From positions 310,001 through 374,000 of the forward strand of contig JAOASD010000023.1 of the NCBI GenBank assembly GCA_025210265.1: a stretch of 64,000 nucleotides of DNA. The letters are read 5' to 3'. The position numbers and the translations under genes are program-made. Each line of letters opens with the position of its first letter. The first letter of the stretch is position 1. Under the pieces are notes generated by a model. It saw nothing but the letters and a program-made list of their open reading frames with translations, did no database searches and was not told where the DNA came from. Shown here piece after piece: positions 18,500 through 27,645 of the stretch. The stretch is from Pelagimonas sp. (lineage in GTDB: Bacteria; Pseudomonadota; Alphaproteobacteria; Rhodobacterales; Rhodobacteraceae).

Positions 18500-19309
18500 T
18501 CAGGCAGCCAGAACAGTGTTCTTGTTCACAATTTCAATTGCGAGGTTGCGATAGGCCGCCGCGCCTTTGGAATTGGTGTCATAGTTGATCACAGGCATCG
18601 CGTAGGACGGTGCCTCGCTTAGGCGTACGTTTCGGGGGATCACAGTCCGAAACACCAGATCACCCAGATTGTCGCGCGCGTCGGCCTCGACCTGCTGCGC
18701 AAGGTTGTTGCGCGCGTCGTACATGGTCAAAACCACACCTTCGATCCGAAGATTAGGATTGGCCGTTTGCCGAACCTCGCGGATTGTCAGCATCAACTGC
18801 GACAGCCCTTCCAATGCAAAAAATTCGCTTTGCAGCGGGACCAGCACAGAATGCGCCGCGACCATGGCATTCACGGTCAAAAGGTTCAGCGAGGGCGGGC
18901 AGTCAATCAAGATGAAATCAAATCCGAAGTCATCCATCGCTGGCTGGCGCAACGCATCGTGCAAAAGAAAGCTGCGTTTTTCATTCGAGATCAGCTCCAT
19001 ATCGGCGGAACTCAGATCAATCGTGGCTGGAACCAGCGACAGGCCCTCTTGGCTTGTATTAGCAATCACCTGACTTAGTGCGATTTCTTCCAGCAGCAGT
19101 TCATAGGTTGTGAACTCCCGGTCATCTGGCTCAATCCCCAGACCGGTAGATGCATTCCCTTGCGGATCCAAATCCACCACAAGAACCCGGTGCCCGCGTT
19201 CCACCAGCGCAGCACCAAGGTTGATTGTGGTCGTCGTTTTACCAACGCCCCCTTTTTGATTGGCAACCGCAATAATTTTAGGCTGAGCAGACCGCGTCGG
19301 ATCAGACAT
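18500..19309 (-). CDS. parA: Chromosome partitioning ATPase ParA (Soj)
   Basis: Walker-type ATPase that forms nucleoid gradients moving ParB-parS complexes to the cell poles. The 269-residue protein has the deviant Walker A KGGVGKTTTTIN, the Walker A' VLVVDLDPQGNASTGLG and Walker B ILIDCPPSLNLLTVNA. ATG 19309 (MSDPTRSAQ) has GGAG nine bases upstream, better than a TTG seven codons earlier. Its start overlaps the end of rsmG by eight bases, consistent with the conserved mnmG-rsmG-parA-parB operon. Confidence 0.97.
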   Translation of the reverse strand: MSDPTRSAQPKIIAVANQKGGVGKTTTTINLGAALVERGHRVLVVDLDPQGNASTGLGIEPDDREFTTYELLLEEIALSQVIANTSQEGLSLVPATIDLSSADMELISNEKRSFLLHDALRQPAMDDFGFDFILIDCPPSLNLLTVNAMVAAHSVLVPLQSEFFALEGLSQLMLTIREVRQTANPNLRIEGVVLTMYDARNNLAQQVEADARDNLGDLVFRTVIPRNVRLSEAPSYAMPVINYDTNSKGAAAYRNLAIEIVNKNTVLAA

Positions 19310-19919
19310 GTTTGAGGGCTCCGATTTCAAGAATGACAGCGTTTGATTGAGTCACGCTTTGATGCGTTTTCGAGGAAAAATCCCACGTCTTTCGCGCCTC
19401 TTCAAGCTCAGATTTCCAGTTTTCACCTTTCGGAAGCAAGGCAACACCATCAGAGGCCATATGATGCGCAACAAAACCAAGGAGTTTGGGTAGCGCAGCC
19501 AAGGCCCGCGCTGAAACCACCTGCCCGTCAAGGCTCGCGGTGGATTCGATCCTGTCTGCGACGACTTTGGTGGTGATATTTGTCTCGCGTATCACGGTTC
19601 GAAGAAAGGATGCCTTTCTCAGGTCGCTTTCAACCAAAGTGAAGCTCAAATCTGGCATGGTCTCAGAGGCAATAATCGCGAGAACAAGCCCAGGGAAGCC
19701 GCCACCACTGCCCAGATCAACCCATTTCCCTGCCCGGACAGGGCTATGTTTGAGTATCTGTGCAGAATCCAGAAAATGTCGTTCCGCGCTGCCTTTCAAG
19801 GTAGACGGCGCAACAAGGTTGATCTTGGGATTCCACTTTTTAAGAAGCTCAAGATAAAGATCGAGCTTGAGCAATGTTTCACGTGAAACATCCAAACCAG
19901 ATTTTGACAGGTCGATCAT
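19302..19919 (-). CDS. rsmG: 16S rRNA (guanine-N7)-methyltransferase RsmG (GidB)
   Basis: Methylates N7 of G527 (E. coli numbering) in 16S rRNA using SAM. The 205-residue protein has the SAM-binding motif [15 protein letters not shown] and the N-terminal [19 protein letters not shown] segment. The start codon overlaps the mnmG stop (ATGA). A perfect parS palindrome (19875-19890) is embedded near its 5' end and encodes the VSRET residues, so part of its N-terminus is fixed by the segregation site. Confidence 0.95.
   Translation of the reverse strand: MIDLSKSGLDVSRETLLKLDLYLELLKKWNPKINLVAPSTLKGSAERHFLDSAQILKHSPVRAGKWVDLGSGGGFPGLVLAIIASETMPDLSFTLVESDLRKASFLRTVIRETNITTKVVADRIESTASLDGQVVSARALAALPKLLGFVAHHMASDGVALLPKGENWKSELEEARKTWDFSSKTHQSVTQSNAVILEIGALKHV
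19875..19890. promoter_or_regulatory. parS centromere-like site inside rsmG
   Basis: A perfect 16-bp palindrome TGTTTCACGTGAAACA, identical to the universal ParB-binding parS consensus. It lies inside rsmG about 570 bp upstream of the parA start. It would nucleate ParB loading on the chromosome. Confidence 0.95.
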
Positions 19920-21796
19920 GCTTGTTTAACCCGCTTCGCGCCTTTTCTGAGCGACATAATCAACAATGTCAGCGCAGCAGGTGTCATACCTTCAATGCGG
20001 CTTGCTTGGGCAATGCTTTCTGGACGCACTTTCAGCAGTTTGGTCTTCAATTCGTTTGAAAGACTGGACAGGTTTTCGAAGTCGAAATCCTTGGGGATCC
20101 GCAGATCTTCGTCCTTGCGCAGATTTTGAACGTCTTTTTCCTGCCGCGCAGTGTAATTCGCATACAGGGCTTCTTTACGAATTTGCTCTGCAATGTTCGG
20201 GGCTACGGTATCGAACCGATCATCCAGAGGCGCGAGCGTCTGAATCGTGACATCCTTAAAAGACAAGAGCTGATACGCATTGCGTTTGGTCCCGTCATTG
20301 TTCACGCCGATCCCCACCGACTGAACCTCAACCGGAGTGAAAAGGCGATCTTTAAAAAGCGTCCTGCCCTGCTCTAGCTGTTCGCATTTTTCATCAAAGG
20401 CCTGCTTGCGCGTGTCTGAAATCGCACCAAGATCAATCGCGATCGGAGTCAGACGTTGATCTGCATTATCCGCCCGCAAAGAAAGCCGGAACTCGGCACG
20501 AGATGTAAACATCCGATAGGGTTCTGATACGCCGCGCGTTGTAAGATCGTCAATCATCACGCCAATATAGCTATTCGTGCGCGAAAACTGGATCTCCTCA
20601 CGGCCTAGTGCGTGGGCAGCAGCGTTCAAGCCTGCAACAAGTCCCTGTGCCCCGGCCTCCTCGTAGCCCGTCGTTCCGTTGATTTGCCCAGCGAGATACA
20701 AACCGGGGACATCCCGAAGCGCCAAATGCGCATCCAAACTGCGCGGGTCAACATAATCATATTCAATGGCATAACCGGGCTGCAGAATTTTGACAGATTC
20801 AAGACCCGCAATAGACCGTACATAATCAAGCTGGACGTCTTCGGGCAGAGATGTCGAGATCCCGTTAGGGTACACGGTCGGATCGTCCAGGCCCTCGGGC
20901 TCTAGGAAAATCTGATGTGACTCTTTTTCCGCAAAACGAACAACCTTATCCTCAATAGACGGGCAGTATCGCGGACCAACCCCGTCAATATGGCCCCCAT
21001 ACATGGCAGAACGGTCCAGGTTTTGACGAATAATGTCATGTGTCTGACTATTTGTATGGGTGATCCCACAAGAGATTTGACGCGCTTTGGGCTTGTCGGA
21101 CAAGAATGAAAACAGAGTGGGGATGTCATCTCCGGGTTGTTCGTCCAGGCTGTCCCAATCAATTGTACGTCCATCCAGGCGCGGCGGTGTCCCGGTTTTC
21201 AGGCGTCCCAATGGGAGCCCAAAACTATCCATGCGTTCAGCCAATTTCTGAGACGGCCCAGCCCCCATCCGGCCACCTGCATAACTGACATCGCCAATAT
21301 GAATGAGGCCACGCAGAAATGTACCGCTGGTCAGCACAACTGATTTGGCGGATATTTGGCTTTCATCAGACAGCGTAACGCCAGCCACCTGTGCACCGGA
21401 CATCAGAAAATCCGTAACTTCGCCCTCAATCACGGTCAGATTGTCGATAGCACTGACCAAGTCCTGAATCGCAGAACGGTACAGTTTGCGATCCGCCTGG
21501 GTGCGCGGGCCTTGAACTGCAGGGCCTTTGCGCCGGTTCAAAAGGCGGAATTGGATACCTGCAGCATCCGCAGCCAGCCCCATCAAACCGTCAAGCGCGT
21601 CTATTTCGCGGACAAGATGCCCTTTTCCTAACCCACCAATCGCAGGATTGCATGACATGACGCCAAGGTCGTCCTTACGCATTGTCACAAGGGCCGTGCG
21701 CGCATTCATACGCGCCGCAGCAGCGGCTGCTTCGGTACCTGCATGACCGCCACCCACGACGATTACGTCAAAATCCAAATGTTTCACGTGAAACAC
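19916..21796 (-). CDS. mnmG: tRNA uridine-5-carboxymethylaminomethyl modification enzyme MnmG (GidA)
   Basis: FAD-dependent partner of MnmE that installs the cmnm5 group on wobble U34 of tRNA. The 626-residue protein starts [22 protein letters not shown]: residues 10-22 carry the FAD-binding GxGxxG-type motif. Further signatures are [22 protein letters not shown], in outline, [12 protein letters not shown] and [12 protein letters not shown]. The first six codons coincide with a perfect parS site (21780-21795), which explains the MFHVKH start seen in many alphaproteobacteria. Its stop overlaps the rsmG start and it begins 3 bp after mnmE ends. Confidence 0.97.
   Translation of the reverse strand: MFHVKHLDFDVIVVGGGHAGTEAAAAAARMNARTALVTMRKDDLGVMSCNPAIGGLGKGHLVREIDALDGLMGLAADAAGIQFRLLNRRKGPAVQGPRTQADRKLYRSAIQDLVSAIDNLTVIEGEVTDFLMSGAQVAGVTLSDESQISAKSVVLTSGTFLRGLIHIGDVSYAGGRMGAGPSQKLAERMDSFGLPLGRLKTGTPPRLDGRTIDWDSLDEQPGDDIPTLFSFLSDKPKARQISCGITHTNSQTHDIIRQNLDRSAMYGGHIDGVGPRYCPSIEDKVVRFAEKESHQIFLEPEGLDDPTVYPNGISTSLPEDVQLDYVRSIAGLESVKILQPGYAIEYDYVDPRSLDAHLALRDVPGLYLAGQINGTTGYEEAGAQGLVAGLNAAAHALGREEIQFSRTNSYIGVMIDDLTTRGVSEPYRMFTSRAEFRLSLRADNADQRLTPIAIDLGAISDTRKQAFDEKCEQLEQGRTLFKDRLFTPVEVQSVGIGVNNDGTKRNAYQLLSFKDVTIQTLAPLDDRFDTVAPNIAEQIRKEALYANYTARQEKDVQNLRKDEDLRIPKDFDFENLSSLSNELKTKLLKVRPESIAQASRIEGMTPAALTLLIMSLRKGAKRVKQA
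21780..21795. promoter_or_regulatory. parS centromere-like site over the mnmG start
   Basis: A second perfect TGTTTCACGTGAAACA palindrome, 1.9 kb from the first and about 2.6 kb from the candidate origin. It encodes the FHVKH residues directly after the mnmG start codon. ParB bound here could also affect mnmG expression (inference). Confidence 0.95.
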
Positions 21797-21799
21797 TCC

Positions 21800-23083
21800 T
21801 TACTTTCCGACGCAGAAGGAAGAGAAGATCTCATCCAGAAGATGCTCAACATCTACGAATCCTAACAGCGATTCGAGCGCATAAATCGCGATCCGAATTT
21901 CCTCAGCTGCGATATCATAAAGATCAGGGCCAGACTGCAAAAGTGACAAAGCCTGATCAATATGGCCCCGCCCCTTCTCAAAGGCAATTTTATGCCGCTC
22001 GCGGCTGGCCAATCCAGAAGAAACCACCCGACCCTGCAGAACATGATTGATGTGATCCAACAGATTGGCCACACCCTGCCCCGTCTGACCAGACACGCCG
22101 CCGGCCGCACCTGTATCGTCTTTTCCCAGCAGAACCAAATCATCAGGACCAGCGGCGACCAAAAGCGGATCTTCGGCGTTTGCCCTTAGATGGATTCGCA
22201 AATCAGCGCGCTCGGCACGATCACGGGCGCGCGCGACACCTATGGCTTCGATCCGATCATCAGTATCGCGCAGACCAGCGGTATCCAAAAAAGTCACCGC
22301 AAGCCCATGAACATTCATGCGCAGTTCGATAACATCGCGGGTCGTGCCTGCAATATCCGACGTGATCGCTGCCTCGCGCCCTGCAAGATAATTCAAAAGC
22401 GTGGATTTCCCGGCATTAGGCGGGCCGACAATCGCAACCTCAAATCCAATGCGCACTCTTTCCGCGGCACCAAAACCTGAAATTTGTTGATCAATGCCCT
22501 GTCGTACTTGGGTGATCAGATCTTGGACCTCACCTGTGACATCAACGGGCACCTCTTCATCGGCGAAATCAATCGTCGCCTCCAACAAGGCTGCAGCGCG
22601 AATAATCTGTTTTCGCCAATCCTGGACCAGCTGACCGAGAGCCCCAGAAAACACATCTTGCGCAAGGCGGCGCTGCGATTCTGTTTCCGCTTCGATGAGA
22701 TCCGCGAGCGCCTCGACCTGCGTCAGGTCAAGTTTGCCATTTTCCATGGCTCGCCGGGTAAATTCCCCAGCCTCAGCCCCGCGCAGTCCAGGCATATCGC
22801 CAAGAAGAGACAGCACAGCAGACATAACCGCAATGCTGCCATGTATTTGAAATTCAACAACCTTTTCGCCGGTAAAACTGTGACCTTCTTCAAAGACAAG
22901 CACCAGCGCCTGATCCAGAATCTTCCCCGACCGATCGCGCAAGTTCCGCAAACCGGATTGCCGAGGCGCAGGTAGGTCGCCAGCAATTTTCTGTGCGGCA
23001 TCCAAGGCCTGCGCCCCAGAAATACGAATGACCGCCACGCCAGATTTCCCCGGCGACGTGGCCTGGGCAAAGATCGTGTCCAT
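21800..23083 (-). CDS. mnmE: tRNA modification GTPase MnmE (TrmE)
   Basis: GTP-hydrolysing partner of MnmG in cmnm5U34 formation. The 427-residue protein has the N-terminal tetrahydrofolate-binding domain (about 1-115; MDTIFAQATSPGKSGVAVIRISG), a helical domain, an inserted G domain (from about 210, G1 GPPNAGKST, then TTRD and DTAGLRDT) and the invariant C-terminal C-x-G-K (FCVGK). It is slightly shorter than the E. coli protein, which is normal for this class. It lies 15 bp downstream of rho and immediately precedes mnmG. Confidence 0.96.
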   Translation of the reverse strand: MDTIFAQATSPGKSGVAVIRISGAQALDAAQKIAGDLPAPRQSGLRNLRDRSGKILDQALVLVFEEGHSFTGEKVVEFQIHGSIAVMSAVLSLLGDMPGLRGAEAGEFTRRAMENGKLDLTQVEALADLIEAETESQRRLAQDVFSGALGQLVQDWRKQIIRAAALLEATIDFADEEVPVDVTGEVQDLITQVRQGIDQQISGFGAAERVRIGFEVAIVGPPNAGKSTLLNYLAGREAAITSDIAGTTRDVIELRMNVHGLAVTFLDTAGLRDTDDRIEAIGVARARDRAERADLRIHLRANAEDPLLVAAGPDDLVLLGKDDTGAAGGVSGQTGQGVANLLDHINHVLQGRVVSSGLASRERHKIAFEKGRGHIDQALSLLQSGPDLYDIAAEEIRIAIYALESLLGFVDVEHLLDEIFSSFCVGK

Positions 23084-23098
23084 GGCAGTCTCGCCTTT

Positions 23099-24370
23099 TT
23101 AGCTGTTCATCGAGTCGAAGAATTCGGAGTTTGTTTTGGTCTGCTTCAGCTTCGACAGCAGGAATTCGATCGCATCGGTCGTCCCCATCGGGTTCAGAAT
23201 CCGGCGCAAAACAAATGTTTTTTGCAGGTCGATCTTGTCGGTCAGCAGATCCTCTTTCCGCGTACCGGATTTCAGGATGTCGATCGCCGGGAAGACGCGC
23301 TTATCCGCAACTTTCCGATCCAGAACGATTTCAGAGTTACCGGTACCTTTGAATTCTTCAAAGATCACTTCGTCCATCCGCGACCCAGTGTCGATCAGCG
23401 CGGTTGCGATGATGGTCAGCGAACCACCCTCTTCGATATTCCGCGCCGCACCAAAGAATCGTTTGGGACGTTGAAGCGCATTCGCATCCACACCACCGGT
23501 CAGAACCTTACCCGAAGATGGCACAACAGTGTTGAACGCCCTACCAAGTCTTGTGATCGAATCCAAAAGAATCACAACATCTCGTTTATGTTCAACCAGA
23601 CGCTTGGCTTTTTCAATGACCATTTCAGACACGGCCACGTGACGCTGCGCTGGTTCGTCAAAGGTGGAGGACACGACCTCACCCTTCACAGATCGCTGCA
23701 TATCGGTGACTTCTTCTGGGCGTTCGTCGATCAGAAGCACGATCAGATAGCATTCCGGGTGGTTCTTTTCGATGCTGGTCGCAATATTCTGCAGCAGCAC
23801 GGTTTTACCAGTGCGCGGCGGCGCGACGATCAGGCTCCGCTGACCTTTACCAATCGGAGAAACCAGGTCGATGATCCGGGCCGAGCGATCCTTGATCGTC
23901 GGATCCTCGATTTCCATCTTCAGTCGCTCATCCGGGTAAAGCGGCGTCAGGTTGTCGAACGCAATCTTGTGACGGGCCTTTTCAGGCTCTTCAAAGTTGA
24001 TCTTGGTGACAGAGACCAGAGCGAAATACCGCTCTTCCCCGTCAGGTGCTTTGATTTCACCGTCAATCGTGTCCCCGGTCCGCAGCGAATATTTGCGGAT
24101 CATGTCGGGCGACACGTAAATATCATCAGGACCGGGCAGATAGTTTGCCTCGGGCGAGCGCAGGAACCCAAAACCGTCCTGCAGCACCTCCAGCACACCG
24201 TCGCCGAAAATGTCCCATCCGTCATCTGCGCGTTCACGCAGAATTTGGAACATCATCTCCCCTTTACGCATGGTCGAGGCGTTCTCGATCTCAAGCTCTT
24301 CTGCCATTGCCAGCAGAACCTTGGGGCTTTGGGCCTTTAGGTCAGCAAGGTTCAGTCTTTCTTGGGTCAT
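23099..24370 (-). CDS. rho: Transcription termination factor Rho
   Basis: Hexameric RNA helicase that ends transcription at rut sites. The 423-residue protein has the N-terminal Rho-N helical domain ([21 protein letters not shown]), the cold-shock-like RNA-binding domain ([22 protein letters not shown], in outline), the P-loop [15 protein letters not shown], Walker [14 protein letters not shown], and the R-loop. ATG 24370 follows a GAGGGG ribosome-binding site. It heads the leftward run rho-mnmE-mnmG-rsmG-parA-parB, directly beside the candidate origin. Confidence 0.97.
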   Translation of the reverse strand: MTQERLNLADLKAQSPKVLLAMAEELEIENASTMRKGEMMFQILRERADDGWDIFGDGVLEVLQDGFGFLRSPEANYLPGPDDIYVSPDMIRKYSLRTGDTIDGEIKAPDGEERYFALVSVTKINFEEPEKARHKIAFDNLTPLYPDERLKMEIEDPTIKDRSARIIDLVSPIGKGQRSLIVAPPRTGKTVLLQNIATSIEKNHPECYLIVLLIDERPEEVTDMQRSVKGEVVSSTFDEPAQRHVAVSEMVIEKAKRLVEHKRDVVILLDSITRLGRAFNTVVPSSGKVLTGGVDANALQRPKRFFGAARNIEEGGSLTIIATALIDTGSRMDEVIFEEFKGTGNSEIVLDRKVADKRVFPAIDILKSGTRKEDLLTDKIDLQKTFVLRRILNPMGTTDAIEFLLSKLKQTKTNSEFFDSMNS

Positions 24371-24483
24371 ACCAAAGCCCCTCGGGCCCGGTGGCCCGCC
24401 TCATGTCTTTTCTAGGGAAAGTGCTCCAGAACAGGAACGAGGGTTTCCTACCCGGTTTAAGCCCGATCCGTCAATGCCCCGGA

Positions 24484-24530
24484 TTTCTCTTATAAAATTA
24501 AGAAAAAAGAAAAGGATTTTGATTTATTAG
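24484..24530. other. AT-rich tract, possible DNA unwinding element
   Basis: Of 47 bases only about 8 are G or C, in a region that is otherwise well over half GC. It sits about 110 bp upstream of rho and within 20 bp of a near-consensus DnaA box. It may also contain the rho promoter; the two readings are not exclusive. Confidence 0.55.
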
Positions 24531-24544
24531 GGAGGCACCCGTTC

Positions 24545-24553
24545 TGTGGATTA
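24545..24553 (-). promoter_or_regulatory. DnaA box, one mismatch
   Basis: TGTGGATTA on the plus strand, that is TAATCCACA on the minus strand, differs from TTATCCACA at one position. It lies next to the AT-rich tract. Confidence 0.55.
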
Positions 24554-24875
24554 TTGCCTTGTTCCCATGCTCATGCACCGCTGGACAAGTTATGCACCGG
24601 TATCGGGATAAGTCAGCGCATCACTCTGCATATCACCCATTAACTAGCTGTAAATAATATAAAAATCTGCAAATCTTTGGTGAATTTTGGCTGTAGGTAG
24701 TCTGCTGATATCTTGCAGATAGGTGGTTTCCTCCACAGGTGCTGTGTTTTCCCTTTCACAGGGTTGGGGAATCTTTTGAGCGATTGAACAAGCGATGAGT
24801 TTTCCCCCGGCTTGCAGAAATGCGGGTTTTTCCTCAAAAACATGCCTAGCCATGACCACAGCCTTCTCCACGTCG

Positions 24876-24884
24876 TTATCCACA
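24876..24884 (+). promoter_or_regulatory. DnaA box, perfect consensus
   Basis: TTATCCACA matches the high-affinity DnaA box exactly. Its last base is the A of the maf start codon, so DnaA bound here could influence maf translation initiation or transcription as well as replication. Confidence 0.65.
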
Positions 24885-25483
24885 TGAATCATGACCTTAC
24901 CCTGGCCTCAGGGTCCAGAATCCGCGCCCAGCTGCTGCAAAACGCTGGCCTGTCCGTTCGAATCGAGTCGCCCAAAGTCGACGAAGAATCGATTCGAGCG
25001 GCACTAGAGGCCGAAGAAGCCCGTCCCCGAGACGTGGCCGACGTGCTTGCCGAATCCAAAGCGCGGAAAATTGCGCTGAAACATCCGGGCGAACGCGTTC
25101 TTGGCTGCGATCAGGTTCTCGAATTTGACGGCATTATCCTTAACAAACCCCCAACAGCCGAGGACGCACGGGCACAATTGTCCATGTTGCGGGGGAAAAC
25201 GCACCGTTTGATGTCTGCTGCAGTGCTGTATGAGGACGCCGCGCCGGTCTGGCGTCATGTAAGCACCGCGCGTCTGAGCATGCGCGATTTCTCTGACGCC
25301 TATCTGGATGACTACATCGCCCGGAACTGGCCCGGCATCGGCGAAAGCGTGGGTGGTTACAAACTGGAAGAAGAAGGTGTGCGCCTGTTTTCCGTGATCC
25401 AGGGTGACCATTTCACCATTCTTGGCCTGCCGCTGCTTGAACTTCTGAACAACCTCTCTTTGCGCAAGGTGATCCCCGCATGA
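24884..25483 (+). CDS. maf: Maf family nucleotide pyrophosphatase
   Basis: Maf proteins hydrolyse non-canonical or modified nucleoside triphosphates and are linked to septum inhibition. The 199-residue protein starts MNHDLTLASGSRIRAQLLQNAG, carrying the Maf phosphate-binding SxSxxRxxLL motif, then ESKARKIALKHPGERVLGCDQV with the catalytic Asp in the GCDQ motif, and GESVGGYKLEEEG. The subgroup (YhdE- or YceF-like) is uncertain. ATG 24884 gives the family length; an in-frame ATG 24 codons upstream is rejected. The start overlaps a perfect DnaA box. The stop overlaps aroE by four bases (ATGA). Confidence 0.92.
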   Translation: MNHDLTLASGSRIRAQLLQNAGLSVRIESPKVDEESIRAALEAEEARPRDVADVLAESKARKIALKHPGERVLGCDQVLEFDGIILNKPPTAEDARAQLSMLRGKTHRLMSAAVLYEDAAPVWRHVSTARLSMRDFSDAYLDDYIARNWPGIGESVGGYKLEEEGVRLFSVIQGDHFTILGLPLLELLNNLSLRKVIPA

Positions 25484-26313
25484 CGCTCCCCCGCATTCCC
25501 CTCGCCGCCGTGATTGGCGCTCCTGTCGCGCATTCGCGCTCGCCGCGCCTGTTTCACCACTGGCTGGGCAAATATGGTCTTAAGGGCCATTACATCCCGA
25601 TGGAGATCGCGCCGGACAGGTTGGAAAGCGCGCTGCGGATGCTGCCCGACCTTGGTTTTGTCGGCGCCAATGTCACCATTCCTTATAAAGAGGATGTGAT
25701 GCGCATCGCCGATCTGGTTTCTGACCGTGCCACGGTGATTGGCGCGGCCAACACGCTGATCTTTCGTGAGGATGGCAAGATCCATGCCGACAACACCGAT
25801 GGCTATGGGTTTATGGAGAACCTGCGCCGGGGTGCGCCGGATTGGGATCCCAGCACAAAACCGGTTGTTGTTCTGGGGGCGGGCGGCGCGGCGCGGGCGG
25901 TTATTGCCTCGCTGCTGGATGTGGGCGTCACGGAACTGCGCCTGACCAACCGTACTCGCGACCGGGCTGAGCAGCTGTGCGAAGAGTTCGGCAACCGCGT
26001 ACAGGTGTATGATTGGGTGCAAGCCGGCAATATCCTTGAGGATGCGGGCGCGGTGATCAACACGACCTCGCTGGGTATGGCGGGCAAGCCCGAACTGCGC
26101 GTGCCGCTGGGGGGCTTGCAGCCCGGCACCGTGGTCAATGACATTGTCTACACGCCGCTCAAAACCCCGCTTCTGGCAGAGGCTGAGCACCGTGGCTGCA
26201 CTGTGGTCGATGGTCTGGGCATGTTGCTGTATCAGGCCGTGCCGGGGTTCGAGAGATGGTTCGGTCAGCGCCCCGAGGTCGACGAAGCCACCCGCCAGGC
26301 TGTCCTGGCATGA
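25480..26313 (+). CDS. aroE: Shikimate dehydrogenase (NADP+)
   Basis: Reduces 3-dehydroshikimate to shikimate in aromatic amino acid synthesis. The 277-residue protein has the substrate-binding GAPVAHSRSPRLFHHWL, catalytic lysine K70 in NVTIPYKEDV, NTDGYGF with the partner Asp, and the NADP-binding GAGGAARAV and NRTRDRAEQL motifs. It is translationally coupled to maf upstream and coaE downstream (both ATGA overlaps), forming the maf-aroE-coaE-dnaQ operon typical of this group. Confidence 0.96.
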   Translation: MTLPRIPLAAVIGAPVAHSRSPRLFHHWLGKYGLKGHYIPMEIAPDRLESALRMLPDLGFVGANVTIPYKEDVMRIADLVSDRATVIGAANTLIFREDGKIHADNTDGYGFMENLRRGAPDWDPSTKPVVVLGAGGAARAVIASLLDVGVTELRLTNRTRDRAEQLCEEFGNRVQVYDWVQAGNILEDAGAVINTTSLGMAGKPELRVPLGGLQPGTVVNDIVYTPLKTPLLAEAEHRGCTVVDGLGMLLYQAVPGFERWFGQRPEVDEATRQAVLA

Positions 26314-26903
26314 GGTATCGTCTGGGGCTGACCGGGTCGATCGGCATGGGCAAATCGACCACGGCGGCGATGTTTGCCGATCTTGGATGTGCGCTTTGGG
26401 ATGCCGATGCCGCGGTGCATCGTTTATATGCGCCTGGTGGTGCCGCGACTGCGCAGATTGGTGCCGCCTTTCCCGATGCTATCCGCGATGGGGCCGTGTC
26501 GCGTGACGCGCTGCGCAGCATCATTGCCAAGGACAAAACCGCCCTGCCCCGGATCGAGGCCATTGTTCATCCGTTGGTGCAACAGGATCGCGCTGATTTC
26601 GCCGCTGCGCATCCCGATGCGATTGGCGTGTTCGACATCCCGCTGTTGTTTGAAACCGGCGGGGATGCGGAAATGGACGGCACCGCCTGCGTGTCGATCC
26701 CGGTCGACATCCAGCGCGCCCGTGTTCTGGCCCGCGGCACCATGAGCGCCGAAGATCTGGACCGTATCCTTGCGCGGCAGATGCCAAATGAGGAAAAATG
26801 CGCCCGCGCGACCTGGGTGATCCAGACCGATACGCTGGATCATGCCCGCGCGCAGGTGCGAACCATTCTTGAGCAGATCAAAGGACAGCTACCCCATGCG
26901 TGA
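26310..26903 (+). CDS. coaE: Dephospho-CoA kinase
   Basis: Phosphorylates dephospho-CoA in the last step of coenzyme A synthesis. The 197-residue protein begins MRYRLGLTGSIGMGKSTTAAMF with the P-loop at residues 8-17, then the DADAAVHRLY and GVFDIPLLFETGG motifs of the CoA-binding and lid regions. The start ATG overlaps the aroE stop. The end overlaps the dnaQ start by eight bases. Confidence 0.95.
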   Translation: MRYRLGLTGSIGMGKSTTAAMFADLGCALWDADAAVHRLYAPGGAATAQIGAAFPDAIRDGAVSRDALRSIIAKDKTALPRIEAIVHPLVQQDRADFAAAHPDAIGVFDIPLLFETGGDAEMDGTACVSIPVDIQRARVLARGTMSAEDLDRILARQMPNEEKCARATWVIQTDTLDHARAQVRTILEQIKGQLPHA

Positions 26904-27624
26904 GATCGTTCTGGATACGGAAACCACCGGGTTCGAACCGGAAAGCGGCGACCGCATTGTCGAAATCGGGGCGCTTGAGCTGTTCAACCACGTGCCCACC
27001 GGACGCACCTATCACCAGTATATCTTTCCTGAACGGGACATGCCGGACGAGGCATTCGGCGTGCATGGCATCGGCCCCGATCTGCTTAGCGTGCCGCGCC
27101 CTGCCCAGCCGGGCGAAGTCACACTGAAAGACAAACCTGTCTTTGCCAAGGTCGGGCAGGCGTTTCTGGATTTTATCGAGGATTCCAAACTGGTCATTCA
27201 CAATGCCAGCTTTGACATGAAATTCCTCAATGCCGAGCTGCGCTGGATGGGACTGCCCCAGATCGCGAATGACCGCGCGGTCGACACGCTGCGCATCGCG
27301 CGGCAGAAATTTCCCGGCTCGCCCGCCTCGCTGGACGCGCTGTGCCGGCGCTTTGGCATTGATAACTCGTCCCGGACGCTGCACGGCGCGCTGTTGGACA
27401 GTGAGATCCTGGCCGAAGTCTATCTGGAATTGATCGGCGGCAAGCAGCCCGATTTTGCGCTGGCCCCGGTGGCCAAACGCAATGCTGCGGGTGGGAATGA
27501 TGCAGACTGGCGCCCTGGCCCGCGCCCAAATCCTTTGCCCGACCGGGTGTCGGAAAAAGAAAAGGCGGCCCACGCCGCCTTTGTCGAGAAACTGGGAGAA
27601 GACGCGATCTGGTTGAAAAACTGA
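26896..27624 (+). CDS. dnaQ: DNA polymerase III epsilon subunit (3'-5' proofreading exonuclease)
   Basis: Proofreading subunit of the replicative polymerase. The 242-residue protein starts MREIVLDTETTGFEP, with metal ligands D7 and E9 of Exo I, then HNASFDMKFLNAEL (Exo II Asp) and the DEDDh-type Exo III HGALLDSE. The C-terminal region is the flexible tail that contacts the polymerase, and its last segment SEKEKAAHAAFVEKLG is typical of alphaproteobacteria. ATG 26896 lies inside the end of coaE. Its place within a few kb of the candidate origin fits a replication neighbourhood. Confidence 0.95.
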   Translation: MREIVLDTETTGFEPESGDRIVEIGALELFNHVPTGRTYHQYIFPERDMPDEAFGVHGIGPDLLSVPRPAQPGEVTLKDKPVFAKVGQAFLDFIEDSKLVIHNASFDMKFLNAELRWMGLPQIANDRAVDTLRIARQKFPGSPASLDALCRRFGIDNSSRTLHGALLDSEILAEVYLELIGGKQPDFALAPVAKRNAAGGNDADWRPGPRPNPLPDRVSEKEKAAHAAFVEKLGEDAIWLKN

Positions 27625-27645
27625 TCGCGCCTTGCACCAAATAAA

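Larger units (their letters stand above)
24371..24883. other. Candidate chromosomal replication origin (oriC) between rho and maf
   Basis: About 510 bp without a credible gene, separating leftward rho from rightward maf. It holds an AT-rich tract (24484-24530, about 17% GC by my count), a second AT-rich patch (24640-24665), one perfect DnaA box TTATCCACA (24876-24884), one single-mismatch box on the other strand (24545-24553), and two weaker matches (24590-24598 and 24603-24611, two mismatches each). Genes on both sides point away from it, and parAB with two parS sites lie within 7 kb. From memory, roseobacter chromosomes are often numbered from about this point. Small frames inside (for example 24640-24892 minus) lack ribosome-binding sites and family features. 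Confidence 0.7.

Noticed and set aside
24640-24892. Two overlapping minus-strand frames of about 80 codons in the rho-maf gap
   Set aside because: No ribosome-binding site, no recognisable protein features, and they span the DnaA-box/AT-rich region better explained as an origin.
27603-27629. Inverted repeat CGCGATC/GATCGCG across the end of dnaQ as a terminator
   Set aside because: Mostly inside coding sequence, 13-base loop, no T-run.
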